A DNA stretch of 38,581 bases from an uncultured Succinatimonas sp. (GCA_900317105.1 ONFP01000040.1:1-38581); one strand, 5' to 3'. Shown: positions 1-8,597, counted from the stretch's first letter. The notes: a model not told the origin generated them from the sequence alone. A program made the numbers and translations.

Positions 1-1
1 T

Positions 2-403
2 AATTCTCGATTATCTGAAGAAAAGAAAATCAGACTTGATTCTATCCTAAGCTACTACAATGAACTCAATAAAGCCAATGAACTAAAGGAGCTGTTACCA
101 GAAGTATATGAAGCTAACTCTAAGGCTGAAGCAGAACGATTATGGACTGAATGGGTAAGGCTGGCAATGTCCTCTGGTATTGAGGAAATAATGAAATTTG
201 CTAAGAGTCAGAATGACCACTACAGAGACGGCATTACCAATGCCGGCATCTACCATATCAGGACAAGTGTTCTGGAAGGTATAAACAATAAGATTAAGGT
301 TCTAAAGCGTGTAGCCTATGGCTACAGGGATTTAGATTATTTCTTTTTAAGGATTAGAAGTGCATTCAGAGGAAAGTTTACTCCAATCCCGACGATTGGA
401 TAG
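2..403 (+). CDS. ISL3-family transposase, C-terminal part (runs off the window start)
   Basis: The reading frame is open from base 2, so this is the 3' end of a longer gene and the ATG at 167 is internal. The visible 133 residues hold the end of an ISL3-type DDE transposase. A helical stretch near the start (LSEEKKIRLDSILSYY) is typical of the family, and the C-terminus carries the ISL3 signature NNKIKVLKRVAYGYRD followed by YFFLRIRSAFRG. The reading frame ends cleanly at TAG, and a plausible IS terminal repeat follows. Whether the element is intact cannot be judged from here. I am confident of the family. Confidence 0.85.
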   Translation, partial: NSRLSEEKKIRLDSILSYYNELNKANELKELLPEVYEANSKAEAERLWTEWVRLAMSSGIEEIMKFAKSQNDHYRDGITNAGIYHIRTSVLEGINNKIKVLKRVAYGYRDLDYFFLRIRSAFRGKFTPIPTIG

Positions 404-440
404 AAGAAAGCCCTGATGAATTTAATTATATTCAAATCAG

Positions 441-468
441 GACTTTCCACAGATTCACGGATGAACCC
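441..468 (+). repeat. Probable right terminal inverted repeat of the ISL3 element
   Basis: Bases 441-468 end in CACGGATGAACCC. ISL3 elements commonly end with a short tract resembling CCACAGATT...GAAGAACCC just after the transposase, and this tract sits 38 bases past the stop codon. The matching left end lies outside the window, so the call rests on position and family resemblance only. Confidence 0.4.
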
Positions 469-482
469 AAAAACTTTCCTTT

Positions 483-512
483 AAAATAAAAAAGCCAGGG
501 ACAAGCCCTGGC
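483..512 (-). terminator. Rho-independent terminator of the isomerase-family gene
   Basis: A perfect 7-bp stem GCCAGGG/CCCTGGC (494-500 with 506-512) with a 5-base loop is followed on the minus strand by a T-rich run (TTTTTTATTTT). It lies about 20 bases past the stop codon of the minus-strand gene at 533. Confidence 0.8.
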
Positions 513-532
513 ATAAATTTAAACAAAGATTA

Positions 533-2050
533 TTAAGCAAATGGATTTTCAGTTGGGTATAGAACACCTGCTGGCTGATTGTAGTTTACAGTCTCAATAC
601 CTAACATATTGAAGATATTGAACAGAGCCTTGCCAACATGGCTGAATGCAACTGCACCGTGATGTGGATAACGCTTCTCAATCAGAACATGACGGTAGAA
701 ACGGCCCATCTCAGGGATTGCAAAGATACCAATACCACCAAATGAACGGGTACCTACAGGAAGAACCTCACCTTCAGCTACATAAGCCTGAAGCTTGGTA
801 TCTGGAGTAGTCTGTAATCTGAAGAAGGTAATTGGACCTGCAGTCAGATCGCCTTCTAGAGTACCACGGGTGAAATCTGGGGTTGAACCTGCAGGCTCTA
901 ACAGACGGTGCTGGATGATCTGATAGTTGATCTTACCTAGCTTCATGTTGCAGCTGTCGGTAGTGGTCAGCTTGCAGAATGGAGTATTACCGCAGTGGAA
1001 GCCCATGAAGGTATCAGTCAACTTGTACTGTGAGAACTTAGGCTTGATATCCTGATCGAATAAATCCTGAGGAACTGAGTTATTGATATCAAGTAAGGTT
1101 ACAGCGTCTTCAGTTACACATGCACCGATGTACTCTGATAGAGCACCGAAGATATCTACCTCACATGCAACAGGCATACCGCGTGAAGCCAGACGAGAGT
1201 TTACATAGCAAGGCTCAAAACCGAACTCCTCTGGGAATGCAGGCCAGCACTTGTCAGCAAATACTACATACTGACGTGAACCCTTGTGCTGCTCAGCCCA
1301 GTCAACCAGAGTAAGCTCAAACTGAGCCATTCTCTCTAACATATCTGGGTATGTATTACCGTTGGTGCCTAGTTCTTTTGACATATCAGCAACAACATCT
1401 TTAATACGAGGATCACCAGCGTGTTTTCTGTAAGCTACTAAAAGATCAAGTTCTGAGTTTTCTTCAATCTCAACACCGATATCATATAAGCCCTTAATAG
1501 GAGCATTACATGCAAAGAAATCCTGAGGACGAGGTCCGAAGGTAATGATCTTAAGATTTGCAAGACCAATTAAAGTGCGAGCAACAGGTAGGAAGTCTGC
1601 AACCATGTTAGCGATGTCTGAAGCGGTGCCAACTGGATACTCAGGAATGAAGCCCTTAAGCTTACGTAAACCTAAGTTATATGAGCAGTTTAACATACCG
1701 CAGTATGCGTCACCACGACCATCAACTAGATCATTGCCGGTTTCCTCTGCTGCTGCAACAAACATACAAGGACCATCAAAGAACTTTTTAATCAGAGTTT
1801 CTGGAGTCTCTGGACCAAAGTTTCCTAAGAAAACAACCAGTGCATTGCAACCTGCCTTCTTAGCTTCTTCTACAGCCTTAACAGCATCATTTTCGTTTTC
1901 TACGGTAACTTTGATTTCGTTAATCTTTATACCCTTATCCTGGCAAGCCTTAACAACAGCAGCGCGACGACGCTCTGACAGTGAACGGATAAAACAGTCT
2001 CTGGATACAGCGATAACGCCAAGATTTACATTAGGGATATTTGGTAGCAT
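533..2050 (-). CDS. L-fucose/L-arabinose isomerase family protein
   Basis: This 505-residue cytoplasmic protein belongs to the isomerase-type sugar-converting family related to FucI and AraA. These enzymes interconvert aldoses and ketoses at a metal site. The C-terminal half carries the family tract FMGFHCGNTPFCKL (about residues 348-361), and RYPHHGAVAF follows near the end. It is shorter than E. coli FucI (about 590 aa), so the true substrate is open. The start is supported by AGAGGA about 9 bases upstream. The gene stands alone, with its own promoter, a LacI-type operator and a terminator, which suggests a sugar-responsive single-gene unit. No kinase, aldolase or permease of a fucose pathway lies nearby. 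Confidence 0.75.
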   Translation of the reverse strand: MLPNIPNVNLGVIAVSRDCFIRSLSERRRAAVVKACQDKGIKINEIKVTVENENDAVKAVEEAKKAGCNALVVFLGNFGPETPETLIKKFFDGPCMFVAAAEETGNDLVDGRGDAYCGMLNCSYNLGLRKLKGFIPEYPVGTASDIANMVADFLPVARTLIGLANLKIITFGPRPQDFFACNAPIKGLYDIGVEIEENSELDLLVAYRKHAGDPRIKDVVADMSKELGTNGNTYPDMLERMAQFELTLVDWAEQHKGSRQYVVFADKCWPAFPEEFGFEPCYVNSRLASRGMPVACEVDIFGALSEYIGACVTEDAVTLLDINNSVPQDLFDQDIKPKFSQYKLTDTFMGFHCGNTPFCKLTTTDSCNMKLGKINYQIIQHRLLEPAGSTPDFTRGTLEGDLTAGPITFFRLQTTPDTKLQAYVAEGEVLPVGTRSFGGIGIFAIPEMGRFYRHVLIEKRYPHHGAVAFSHVGKALFNIFNMLGIETVNYNQPAGVLYPTENPFA

Positions 2051-2117
2051 TTTTCTATGTTCCTCTTTAGTGGATTTTTGTTCTTATGGAACTATTTCTG
2101 TTCCTTATGTGTGTATA

Positions 2118-2146
2118 TTTATAAATGATTTTATTTTTGTTTGCAA
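2118..2146 (-). promoter_or_regulatory. Sigma-70 promoter of the isomerase-family gene
   Basis: On the minus strand TTGCAA (2141-2146) and TATAAA (2118-2123) are separated by exactly 17 bases. The expected transcript start near 2111 leaves a leader of about 60 bases. Confidence 0.6.
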
Positions 2147-2152
2147 TAAAAA

Positions 2153-2168
2153 TCGCAAACGTTTACGA
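2153..2168. promoter_or_regulatory. LacI/GalR-type operator upstream of the isomerase-family gene
   Basis: TCGCAAACGTTTACGA is a near-perfect 16-bp palindrome with the central CG step and the GCAAACGTTT core typical of LacI-family operators (PurR, RbsR, CcpA-like). It lies just upstream of the -35 box. No LacI-family gene is in the window, so the regulator would act from elsewhere. Confidence 0.6.
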
Positions 2169-2201
2169 AAATCTTTTAATAATTCGTTTTAAATTTAATT
2201 A

Positions 2202-2266
2202 CAGATCACACTTTTCCATTTTATATTGGTATTTTCAATGGTTAGTTTACTTTAACGCAGATCACA
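2202..2266 (-). promoter_or_regulatory. Two CRP-like half-sites upstream of the isomerase-family promoter
   Basis: CAGATCACA occurs at 2202-2210 and again at 2258-2266. Each contains a good CRP half-site (TCACA), but the partner half is poor (TTAAT and TTTAA where TGTGA is expected). CRP control of a sugar gene is plausible and a typical CRP is encoded at 16951, but these sites are weak. Confidence 0.3.
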
Positions 2267-2342
2267 AAATTCGTAAAACCAAGCTTAAAAATCGCAATCA
2301 CGTAAATCATTTTTAGTTGATATTAAGGATTTTTTTTCAGAG

Positions 2343-2371
2343 AAAAATAAACAAGCCTAACAGTAAGGCTT
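2343..2371 (-). terminator. Probable terminator of the Sel1-repeat gene
   Basis: The stem AAGCCT/AGGCTT (2353-2358 with 2366-2371) has a 7-base loop and is followed on the minus strand by GTTTATTTTTC. It lies about 70 bases past the stop codon of the gene at 2443. The stem is short, so this is only probable. Confidence 0.5.
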
Positions 2372-2442
2372 ATAAATCAAAAAAAGAAGCAGAAAAAGAA
2401 TTCATACAGTCCTTTGGAAAAGCAACCGTCTGAAAATGAAAA

Positions 2443-4053
2443 TTAGTAGAAATCCTCGAAATTGTTCATGATAGTATCAAAATCTATTTCGTATTTGTCA
2501 TAGCTTGGAGGAAGTTTTGGCATAGTAGCAGAGATTTCCATAACAGCCTGAGGCATAAAAGGTTTTGCTCCTGTAGTTGGATTATACATATCAAGGATCT
2601 GGGTAATCTCAGGATACAGAAGTTTTTCTCCATTAATTTCTATATCTTCAGGTTTATCCAGTTTCTCAACATAATTCTTTCCAAGATCTGCAATAAACTC
2701 ATCCGTATATCTGTCTCGGTCATCCTTCTGAGAAATATAGTAGCTCAATGCCCCACTCTCTCTCTGCTCATGATACATCTTTGCCTCAGGTGCCCCCTCA
2801 GCAAAGGTGTATTTTCCTAAATACTGATCTGAAATCAGAGCGATAGCCTGATTAAAAACTCGCTTAGAATCAACTTCGTTATTGTAGGTAAAGTATTTAA
2901 GCATTGCTCCAACCGACTGGACACCACGTGTTTTCAGATCATAAAGAATAGAAAGAGCCTCTGTCTGATCAGTGGCAATACCCATTCCGTTCATCATCAT
3001 AAGCGCGTAAAGAATGCCTCCTGTGGTATCACCGCAGTCGTATGCCTGCTTGAAAATGTCAGCTGCAGCAGATGCAATCTTGGAAAAATCCTTAGTTTTT
3101 ATGATTGCATTAACACCTACAGCAGTAAGGGCCGGACCGTAATTCATTTTAGCGGCATTCTTAAGATAACGCATACCTTCAGCATAGGAGGTCTTTTTTC
3201 CCTGGCGCAGACGAATAAGACCTAGTGAGTAGTTAGCTGCAGGTTCATGCTTTTTAGCAGCATCCTCAAAGTATCTCATAGCCGTACGATAATCACGACG
3301 TTTTCCGTATCCGTACCATAACAGCGAAGCGAGACGTGTCTGAGCTTCTAGTACACCGTTATTCTTGGCATCTTCCCATGATTTCGCGGCACTCTTTGGA
3401 GAAAGATCATTTTCCTCTCCCAGAAAATCCAAATCACCTCTGTACAGCAGAGCGATATTTGACCCCTTTTTCTGAGCCTCATCAACCATGCGGATGTAAT
3501 CCTGCTTGTTCATGCACAGGCTTATAGACTTCTCATACATTGCCAGCAAAGGATTATGAGACTTAAGATATTCCTCTGAATAGGATTTCATTGCCTCATC
3601 AAAGTAAAACAAGGCAGAACCGGCGCCCTGAGCATTACCGTATCCTAATAAAGAAAGGTATCCCATGACTTCATAAGCACCATGTATTTCAGGATATTTT
3701 GCGGTTTCACGGCAATAGTCCAGGGCTTTTGTGAAGTTACCGGCTTTAGCACTCAGCCAGGCTAAAAAAGGATAGGCTTCAGGAGCCTTAAGATATGTAG
3801 CCTTAAGCAGCAGAGACTGAGCCTTATGGAAGTTTCCATCCTCCATTGCCTTCATTCCTGCAACGACATAGGCTTCACGGGTTGCTCGATTATACTCAAG
3901 ATATCCGGTGACAATAAGACCGACACCACCGCCTAAAAGAACGATGAGAGAAAGAATAATCAAAGCCACTTTATTTTTGGAGACAAAACTCTTCAGTTTC
4001 TCTTTAAAGGGTCTTTTGTCCTTTTGTTTTTTCTCTTTCTTCTTGCCAGCCAT
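2443..4053 (-). CDS. Membrane-anchored Sel1/TPR-repeat protein
   Basis: This 536-residue protein starts with a Lys-rich cytoplasmic tail (residues 1-29), then one strong membrane segment (about 30-52, with a GGGVGL turn), then a long helical repeat region. The repeats are Sel1/TPR-like: ARTREAYVVAGMKAMEDG at about 60, then MGYLSLLGYGNAQG, LASLLWYGYGKRRDYRTAMRYFEDAA and LMMMNGMGIATDQTEAL. The likely topology is N-in with the repeats in the periplasm. Such proteins are protein-binding scaffolds, and no enzymatic motif is seen. GGA about 8 bases upstream supports the start. It is followed by its own terminator. The partner is unknown. Confidence 0.7.
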   Translation of the reverse strand: MAGKKKEKKQKDKRPFKEKLKSFVSKNKVALIILSLIVLLGGGVGLIVTGYLEYNRATREAYVVAGMKAMEDGNFHKAQSLLLKATYLKAPEAYPFLAWLSAKAGNFTKALDYCRETAKYPEIHGAYEVMGYLSLLGYGNAQGAGSALFYFDEAMKSYSEEYLKSHNPLLAMYEKSISLCMNKQDYIRMVDEAQKKGSNIALLYRGDLDFLGEENDLSPKSAAKSWEDAKNNGVLEAQTRLASLLWYGYGKRRDYRTAMRYFEDAAKKHEPAANYSLGLIRLRQGKKTSYAEGMRYLKNAAKMNYGPALTAVGVNAIIKTKDFSKIASAAADIFKQAYDCGDTTGGILYALMMMNGMGIATDQTEALSILYDLKTRGVQSVGAMLKYFTYNNEVDSKRVFNQAIALISDQYLGKYTFAEGAPEAKMYHEQRESGALSYYISQKDDRDRYTDEFIADLGKNYVEKLDKPEDIEINGEKLLYPEITQILDMYNPTTGAKPFMPQAVMEISATMPKLPPSYDKYEIDFDTIMNNFEDFY

Positions 4054-4162
4054 TTCAAATCCTGAGCATACCTAGTATCATTCGTTATCTATTTAAATTT
4101 TAAGCTATTTTTATTATGATTTAATAAATGTATTAAAAAATCATTATCTAAATCAAGAAAAA

Positions 4163-5122
4163 TCAGTCATCTCCTGTATCAGCACCAACATCAGGAATAT
4201 TAACTTCCATATCCTTGTTAATCATGGCAACGTCACGTTCAAGGGAAATCAGAGCATTTCTTGAGGTTGCAGCCTCATTTGAAATAGGATTCTCATCCTT
4301 GGTATTAAGTGTAAGAGCATTAAAAGGAACCACCTCTATACTTTCTTCTTTAATACCGATGTCAGTATAGGCTTTCTTTAAAGCTTCTCCTCTATCCTTA
4401 GCCAGTGCAATATTTTCCTGTGCCTTTGCCATATCATAGGCATACGCACGAATACTGATTTTTATGATTGATTTATCATACTTCAGATATTCAACCTGCT
4501 CATTTAGCATTTCCTGTGACTTAGCAGTAAGCTCAGTGGACTGATACTTGAATACCAGAGGCATCATACGAACGTCATTATAGTTGACTCTGATTAACTG
4601 CTCCTGACAGGAAAGGTATTTTTTATATGCATCTTTAAATCCCAGTGGATTTAATGCAGGAACGATATTCTCCCCTGAAGCCAGTTTTTTATCAGTATAC
4701 GGCATCAGAATCTGATTGCCGTGATCAAGTTCTGAGAGCAGTTTCCAGGATAGAGTTGGTCCAATATAGGGATTAAAGCCTGCGTATAAATCAATTCTTC
4801 CTAAAAGTCTTTCTGCCCCGCTAGAATTCCAGTCTGGCTTGGCAGCTATAAATCTCATAGAGGAAGCCTGCCCAATACCGAGCTTAGGATGAAGTGTCAT
4901 AGCGGAACGTAAATCTCGTCCACCATACGTCATAAAATTGGCAAAACCATATGAAGGAATGTCAAAGATAAGACGGCATGCGATCCTGCTACTCTCGTTG
5001 GACCAGAGTTTTTTTGCCGCTTCCGGCTCCATAGGAGCACTGTACCTTATCTGGCTATAACCTGTCGAAGCCACAACAGATATAGCAAAACAAAGGCATT
5101 TCAATACGCTGTTTATCTTCAT
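4163..5122 (-). CDS. MotY-like protein (flagellar motor T-ring type) with a degenerate OmpA-like C-terminal domain
   Basis: The ATG at 5122 has AGG 8 bases upstream and begins a clean signal peptide (MKINSVLKCLCFAISVVAS, cleavage near the GYSQ). An ATG five codons earlier at 5137 has no ribosome site. The N-terminal half resembles MotY of sodium-type polar flagellar motors: the ECR/ACR-LIFDIPSYG stretch, PDWNSSGAERLLGRI and a LLSEL helix. The C-terminal half has OmpA-like spacing (FKYQSTELTAKSQEML... then a helix with KDRGEALKKAY). The usual TD-x-x-G peptidoglycan-binding tract is replaced by AYAYDMAKAQ, so cell-wall binding may be altered. No other flagellar gene is in the window. A different OmpA-family role is possible. 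Confidence 0.6.
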   Translation of the reverse strand: MKINSVLKCLCFAISVVASTGYSQIRYSAPMEPEAAKKLWSNESSRIACRLIFDIPSYGFANFMTYGGRDLRSAMTLHPKLGIGQASSMRFIAAKPDWNSSGAERLLGRIDLYAGFNPYIGPTLSWKLLSELDHGNQILMPYTDKKLASGENIVPALNPLGFKDAYKKYLSCQEQLIRVNYNDVRMMPLVFKYQSTELTAKSQEMLNEQVEYLKYDKSIIKISIRAYAYDMAKAQENIALAKDRGEALKKAYTDIGIKEESIEVVPFNALTLNTKDENPISNEAATSRNALISLERDVAMINKDMEVNIPDVGADTGDD

Positions 5123-5231
5123 AATCAAACCTAACATACAGGAAGTTCAGGGAATAATTTCCTACCTTATAAAGTATAAGCAATAATAGTGCCAAAAAAA
5201 GATGCAATTTTCACACAAAAGACTCAGACAC

Positions 5232-5266
5232 AAAAAAGCACACTGAAGATTTCATCTTTAGTGTGC
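5232..5266 (-). terminator. Strong terminator of the sugar-binding protein gene
   Basis: A 13-bp stem with one G-U pair (5238-5250 with 5254-5266, arms GCACACTGAAGAT and ATCTTTAGTGTGC) and a 3-base loop is followed on the minus strand by TTTTTTG. It lies 23 bases past the stop codon at 5289. Confidence 0.9.
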
Positions 5267-5288
5267 CTTTAGTTGTCCGAAGCCTGGA

Positions 5289-6317
5289 TTAGTTTAACAG
5301 CTTAGATACATTAGACTTATCAATAAGTTCTGGCTCACAAAGATAAGTATCAACAACCTTTGCACCATTGTCATAAGTGGAAGTATCGTTAATATCAACA
5401 GGCTCTCCCTTTGAAAGTCTTGTAACCATATTTACAATAGTATTGCAAAGCTCATTTGGATTTTTATAGATGGTCATTGCCTGTTCACCATCAGCAATAC
5501 TCTTCAAAGCATCAGGTACAGCATCCTGACCGGTTACAATTGGCATATTAGAAGAATCATAGCCATTGCGTTTTAAAGCAAAAAGTACGCCTTCTGAAAT
5601 ACAGTCAGCTGGACATAAAACACCATCCAGACGAGTTTTGCCTGGACCATAACCAATCTTATCAATAAGATCGGACATTCTCTTGTTTGCTTCTGTACCT
5701 GACCAGTCAGGAGTATTTACTTCCTCTGGAGTAGTCTGACCGGATTTGATTACAGCCTGACCACTCTGAATATAAGGTCTAAGCTCGTCCATAGCGCCTT
5801 TCCAGAAGAATTTGGCATTGTTATCATTTAGGGAACCATAGAATAATTCAATATTCTTAGGAGTAGATGTGGTAGCAAGATTCAGCTTGTCAACCAAATA
5901 CTTACCCTGCATATGACCAACCATCTCATTATCAAAAGTAGCATAATAGGAAACGGCATTGGTACCAGTTATCAAGCGGTCATAGCTGATTATGGCAATT
6001 CCCTGTGACTTGGCAACTGCAAGAGCATCTGTCATAGCAGATCCATCAATAGGACCAACTACCAGCACATTCGCGCCTGAATTTGCCAGACGAATCAGTT
6101 GCCTATTCTGAAGGTCAGCATCAACATCACCACCATAGAACAATTCAACTTCAAAACCAGCATTTTTCAATCTGTTCTGAAGAGCAAAGCCCTCTTTATA
6201 CCAACGATCCTCATTTTGAGTTGGCATAGATAAACCGACCTTGTATGCATGAACCTGAGGCGCAAAACACATCATTGCGGCAACAGAACCACACGAAAGT
6301 AGCTTAACTAAATTCAT
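5289..6317 (-). CDS. Periplasmic sugar-binding protein, XylF/ChvE type (ABC transporter family 2 SBP)
   Basis: The ATG at 6317 has GGAG 7 bases upstream and opens a standard signal peptide (MNLVKLLSCGSVAAMMCFA, cleavage after VHA). The upstream ATG at 6344 would put extra residues before it and is not preferred. The mature protein of about 320 residues has the periplasmic-binding fold of the xylose/multiple-sugar group: VGLSMPTQNEDRW at the start, GANVLVVGPIDG, ISYDRLI, and later VLCPADCISEGVLFALKRNG and VTGQDAVPDAL. These correspond to the two ligand-facing lobes. It should capture a pentose or hexose for an ABC importer, or signal to a sensor. No ATPase or permease gene is adjacent, and the gene has its own terminator. 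Confidence 0.85.
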   Translation of the reverse strand: MNLVKLLSCGSVAAMMCFAPQVHAYKVGLSMPTQNEDRWYKEGFALQNRLKNAGFEVELFYGGDVDADLQNRQLIRLANSGANVLVVGPIDGSAMTDALAVAKSQGIAIISYDRLITGTNAVSYYATFDNEMVGHMQGKYLVDKLNLATTSTPKNIELFYGSLNDNNAKFFWKGAMDELRPYIQSGQAVIKSGQTTPEEVNTPDWSGTEANKRMSDLIDKIGYGPGKTRLDGVLCPADCISEGVLFALKRNGYDSSNMPIVTGQDAVPDALKSIADGEQAMTIYKNPNELCNTIVNMVTRLSKGEPVDINDTSTYDNGAKVVDTYLCEPELIDKSNVSKLLN

Positions 6318-6446
6318 TAGAAAACTCCAAACAAAATCAAACAAACATTTCTATTCTTTATATAGTTAATAGATATAGAGATTTCAAAGAAAATCTTTAT
6401 TCTTATCGGAATATCAGCATATATTTTTTACAATTTTTTTTATTAA

Positions 6447-6465
6447 ATGCTGTGTATCACACTTA
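6447..6465 (-). promoter_or_regulatory. Possible CRP site upstream of the sugar-binding protein gene
   Basis: On the minus strand AAGTGTGATACACAGCATTT contains a perfect CRP half-site (AAGTGTGAT) with an off-register second half. It lies about 135 bases before the start codon at 6317, in a 200-base gene-free stretch. This fits catabolite control of a sugar-binding protein but is not a full consensus site. Confidence 0.3.
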
Positions 6466-6513
6466 TTTCAAAGGTGAATTCTGAAGACTTGTAATATTAG
6501 TTTTGAAAGGTGA

Positions 6514-6699
6514 TTATTTGTTATTATCTTTAATTTTATATGAATTTCTCAGGGCTTCTCGTTTTTCCTGTTCTCTTTTGGAAAGAATCTCTTTAAGAGG
6601 CCCTTCCTCAAGCCTCTTCTGTTCTTTCAAAGCATTATAGGTAGTGCCTATTACAAAAAGAACAGGAATAGCAATAACTAGAATTAAAAGATAGCTCAT
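6514..6699 (-). CDS. Small single-pass membrane protein (61 aa), function unknown
   Basis: A hydrophobic N-terminal segment (MSYLLILVIAIPVLFVIG, residues 1-18) is followed by a highly charged Lys/Glu-rich tail likely to lie in the cytoplasm. The start codon follows the stop of the DsbA-like gene by a single base, so it is probably translated from the same mRNA. The ribosome site is weak. I recognise no family. Its position suggests it could be an accessory of the envelope redox or efflux genes upstream. Confidence 0.55.
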   Translation of the reverse strand: MSYLLILVIAIPVLFVIGTTYNALKEQKRLEEGPLKEILSKREQEKREALRNSYKIKDNNK

Positions 6700-6700
6700 A

Positions 6701-7408
6701 TTATTTCAGAACTGATTTTAACTGCTCATAACTGGTGATAGCCCCACGAATCTCCTGACCGTCAATAATAAGATAAGGAGTACCGGCAATCTTCAGTTTA
6801 AAGCTGTCTTTAATGTTCTGCTCAATAGTAGCCTTTGATGAAGGGATCTTTTTAAGAACAGCATCATAATCAGCACCAATGGTCTTGAACAGAGCTTTTA
6901 CAGATTCTTCATCTGCTTTTTTGTTTCCTGGTGTCATAAAATGCTTATGGAACTTAAAATACATAGAAGGATCGGTCTCAAAAAGAGCCTGTCCAAGATA
7001 TGCGAGCTGAGCAGACTCCGCTCTGATTACAGGAATATTGACGTAGATAATCTGCAGGTCGTACTCTTTTAAAGCCTTCTCAAAATATGGCTCCATCACC
7101 TTGCAGTAACCACAGTTAAAATCAAAGAACTCAATGATGTAGTGCTTTGAATTCTTTTTTCCAAGATAAGGATGACTGTCTGATTTTCTGTATTCAGCTA
7201 TGATTTCCAAAAAAGCCTGCTGTGTTTTTGCCTGTTCATCCCTTTCAAGCTTTTTCATGGCATTGATTATAATCTCTGGATGGTTAGACACATAATCGTC
7301 AATAATAGCCTCGATTTCCTTTTTTGTATCGGCATCTAGAGATGCAGCCTGGGAAACTCCACAGGAAAGAAGAGTGGCAGTAATTATTGTATTAAGCAGT
7401 TTTTTCAT
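6701..7408 (-). CDS. Periplasmic thiol:disulfide oxidoreductase, DsbA family (Com1-like)
   Basis: This 235-residue protein has a signal peptide (MKKLLNTIITATLLSCGVSQA) and a DsbA-type thioredoxin fold. The active site is C99-G-Y-C102 in FFDFNCGYCKVMEP and the cis-proline loop is T210-P211 (AGTPYLII). A helical stretch (about 25-75) precedes the fold, as in Com1/BdbD-like members. It should make or reshuffle disulfides in exported proteins. Its start overlaps the end of the efflux gene by 17 bases, and a 61-aa gene follows 1 base later, so the three form one operon. CGYC differs from the E. coli DsbA CPHC, so its redox balance cannot be inferred from the motif alone. Confidence 0.85.
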   Translation of the reverse strand: MKKLLNTIITATLLSCGVSQAASLDADTKKEIEAIIDDYVSNHPEIIINAMKKLERDEQAKTQQAFLEIIAEYRKSDSHPYLGKKNSKHYIIEFFDFNCGYCKVMEPYFEKALKEYDLQIIYVNIPVIRAESAQLAYLGQALFETDPSMYFKFHKHFMTPGNKKADEESVKALFKTIGADYDAVLKKIPSSKATIEQNIKDSFKLKIAGTPYLIIDGQEIRGAITSYEQLKSVLK

Positions 7409-8597
7409 TTTTCTCTCGGCCAGACAATGCTATTTTCAGAAGGATAATAGCAACAATCACACATGATAGCAGATTTATACCAAGTGGCAATATGGAATTC
7501 TCTCCCATAATGCCGACAAAAGGAGAGACCATAGAACCGAACAGAAAATAAAGCACACCGAAAAGCCCCGATGCAGCGCCGGCTCCACCTTTTTTTAAGC
7601 TCATAACAATACCAAATCCTGCGGCCTGGGATACAGCCATCATACTGCAGTAAACAGCTAGAGTTAAAAGCACAAACAGATAATTATCAGGAACAATCAG
7701 AGCTTCAATCAGCATCAGAACAGCAGCAGAAAACATTATAAAGTAAGCCCCTTTTACCACACTTTCCTCTCCGTATTTTCTCGATAATCTGCCAGCAGAT
7801 GCGCCAGTTAGAGAAATGCAGACTGAAATGAAAGCGAAAGTACAGGAATAGCCAAAGGGAGTCATTCCATAAATCACCTGAAATACAAAAGGTGAGGCTG
7901 CAAGATAAGAGAAGAATCCTCCCATAATAGAGGCTAGAGACAGAGCCACAAGCATAAATTTAGGATTAAAAAGTTCGACCTTTAATAGAAGCAGAGATGA
8001 CTTTATATTGGCCTGTCTTTTATCTGCAGGAAGTGATTCCGGAACAAACAGCTTTGTAGCAAGGATCAGAAGCAGGCCCCAGCCTACCAGAACGTAGAAT
8101 ATAACCTGCCACGGAGCAAAGCTTATAATAAAGGAACCAACAATAGGAGCAAGGATTGGAGCAAGAGAGTTTATAGACATTAAAAAAGCCATAAAACTGG
8201 TCAGCTCATTTCCTTTAAATTTATCACAGGCAATGGAGCGTGTCAGCACGATGCCGCCTGCAGCAGAGAGTCCCTGAAAGAATCTCATTGCAATAAAGAA
8301 AACGACGGAATCAGAAATTGCACATAAAAAAGAGGTTACTGTAAAAATAACCAGTGAAGCATATAAGGGAAGAATTCTTCCATATGCATCAGAAACAGGC
8401 CCGATAATCATCTGACCTATAGCAAGACCTAAGAATGAGGCTGTCAGAGAAGACTGAACCAGCGATGGTGAGGTCTGGAAATAGTCCATGATGGAAGGCA
8501 TGGATGGCAGATACAAATCAGAACACATTGGTGCAAAAGCACAGAGCATTCCTAGTGTAAAGACATACACAAAGTAGGAAAATTTAGAAGATTTCAT
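7392..8597 (-). CDS. Bcr/CflA-family multidrug efflux MFS transporter
   Basis: This 401-residue protein has about 12 membrane segments. The N-terminal signature YLPSMPSIMDYF followed by a helix ending GQMIIGPVSDAYGRI (MFS motif A, about residues 56-70) is diagnostic of the Bcr/CflA drug:proton antiporters. A second conserved stretch, FFQGLSAAGGIVLTRSIACD, lies at about 108-127. It should export small toxic compounds from the cytoplasm using the proton gradient. It is first in a three-gene unit with the DsbA-like gene, which overlaps its 3' end. Only 27 bases separate the start from the preceding terminator, so its promoter must overlap that terminator, or it depends on read-through. Confidence 0.88.
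   Translation of the reverse strand: MKSSKFSYFVYVFTLGMLCAFAPMCSDLYLPSMPSIMDYFQTSPSLVQSSLTASFLGLAIGQMIIGPVSDAYGRILPLYASLVIFTVTSFLCAISDSVVFFIAMRFFQGLSAAGGIVLTRSIACDKFKGNELTSFMAFLMSINSLAPILAPIVGSFIISFAPWQVIFYVLVGWGLLLILATKLFVPESLPADKRQANIKSSLLLLKVELFNPKFMLVALSLASIMGGFFSYLAASPFVFQVIYGMTPFGYSCTFAFISVCISLTGASAGRLSRKYGEESVVKGAYFIMFSAAVLMLIEALIVPDNYLFVLLTLAVYCSMMAVSQAAGFGIVMSLKKGGAGAASGLFGVLYFLFGSMVSPFVGIMGENSILPLGINLLSCVIVAIILLKIALSGREKNEKTA

Noticed and set aside
1545..2192. 215-codon plus-strand frame opposite the isomerase-family gene
   Set aside because: It is antisense to a well-supported gene, and the Ser/Ala-rich translation shows no domain.
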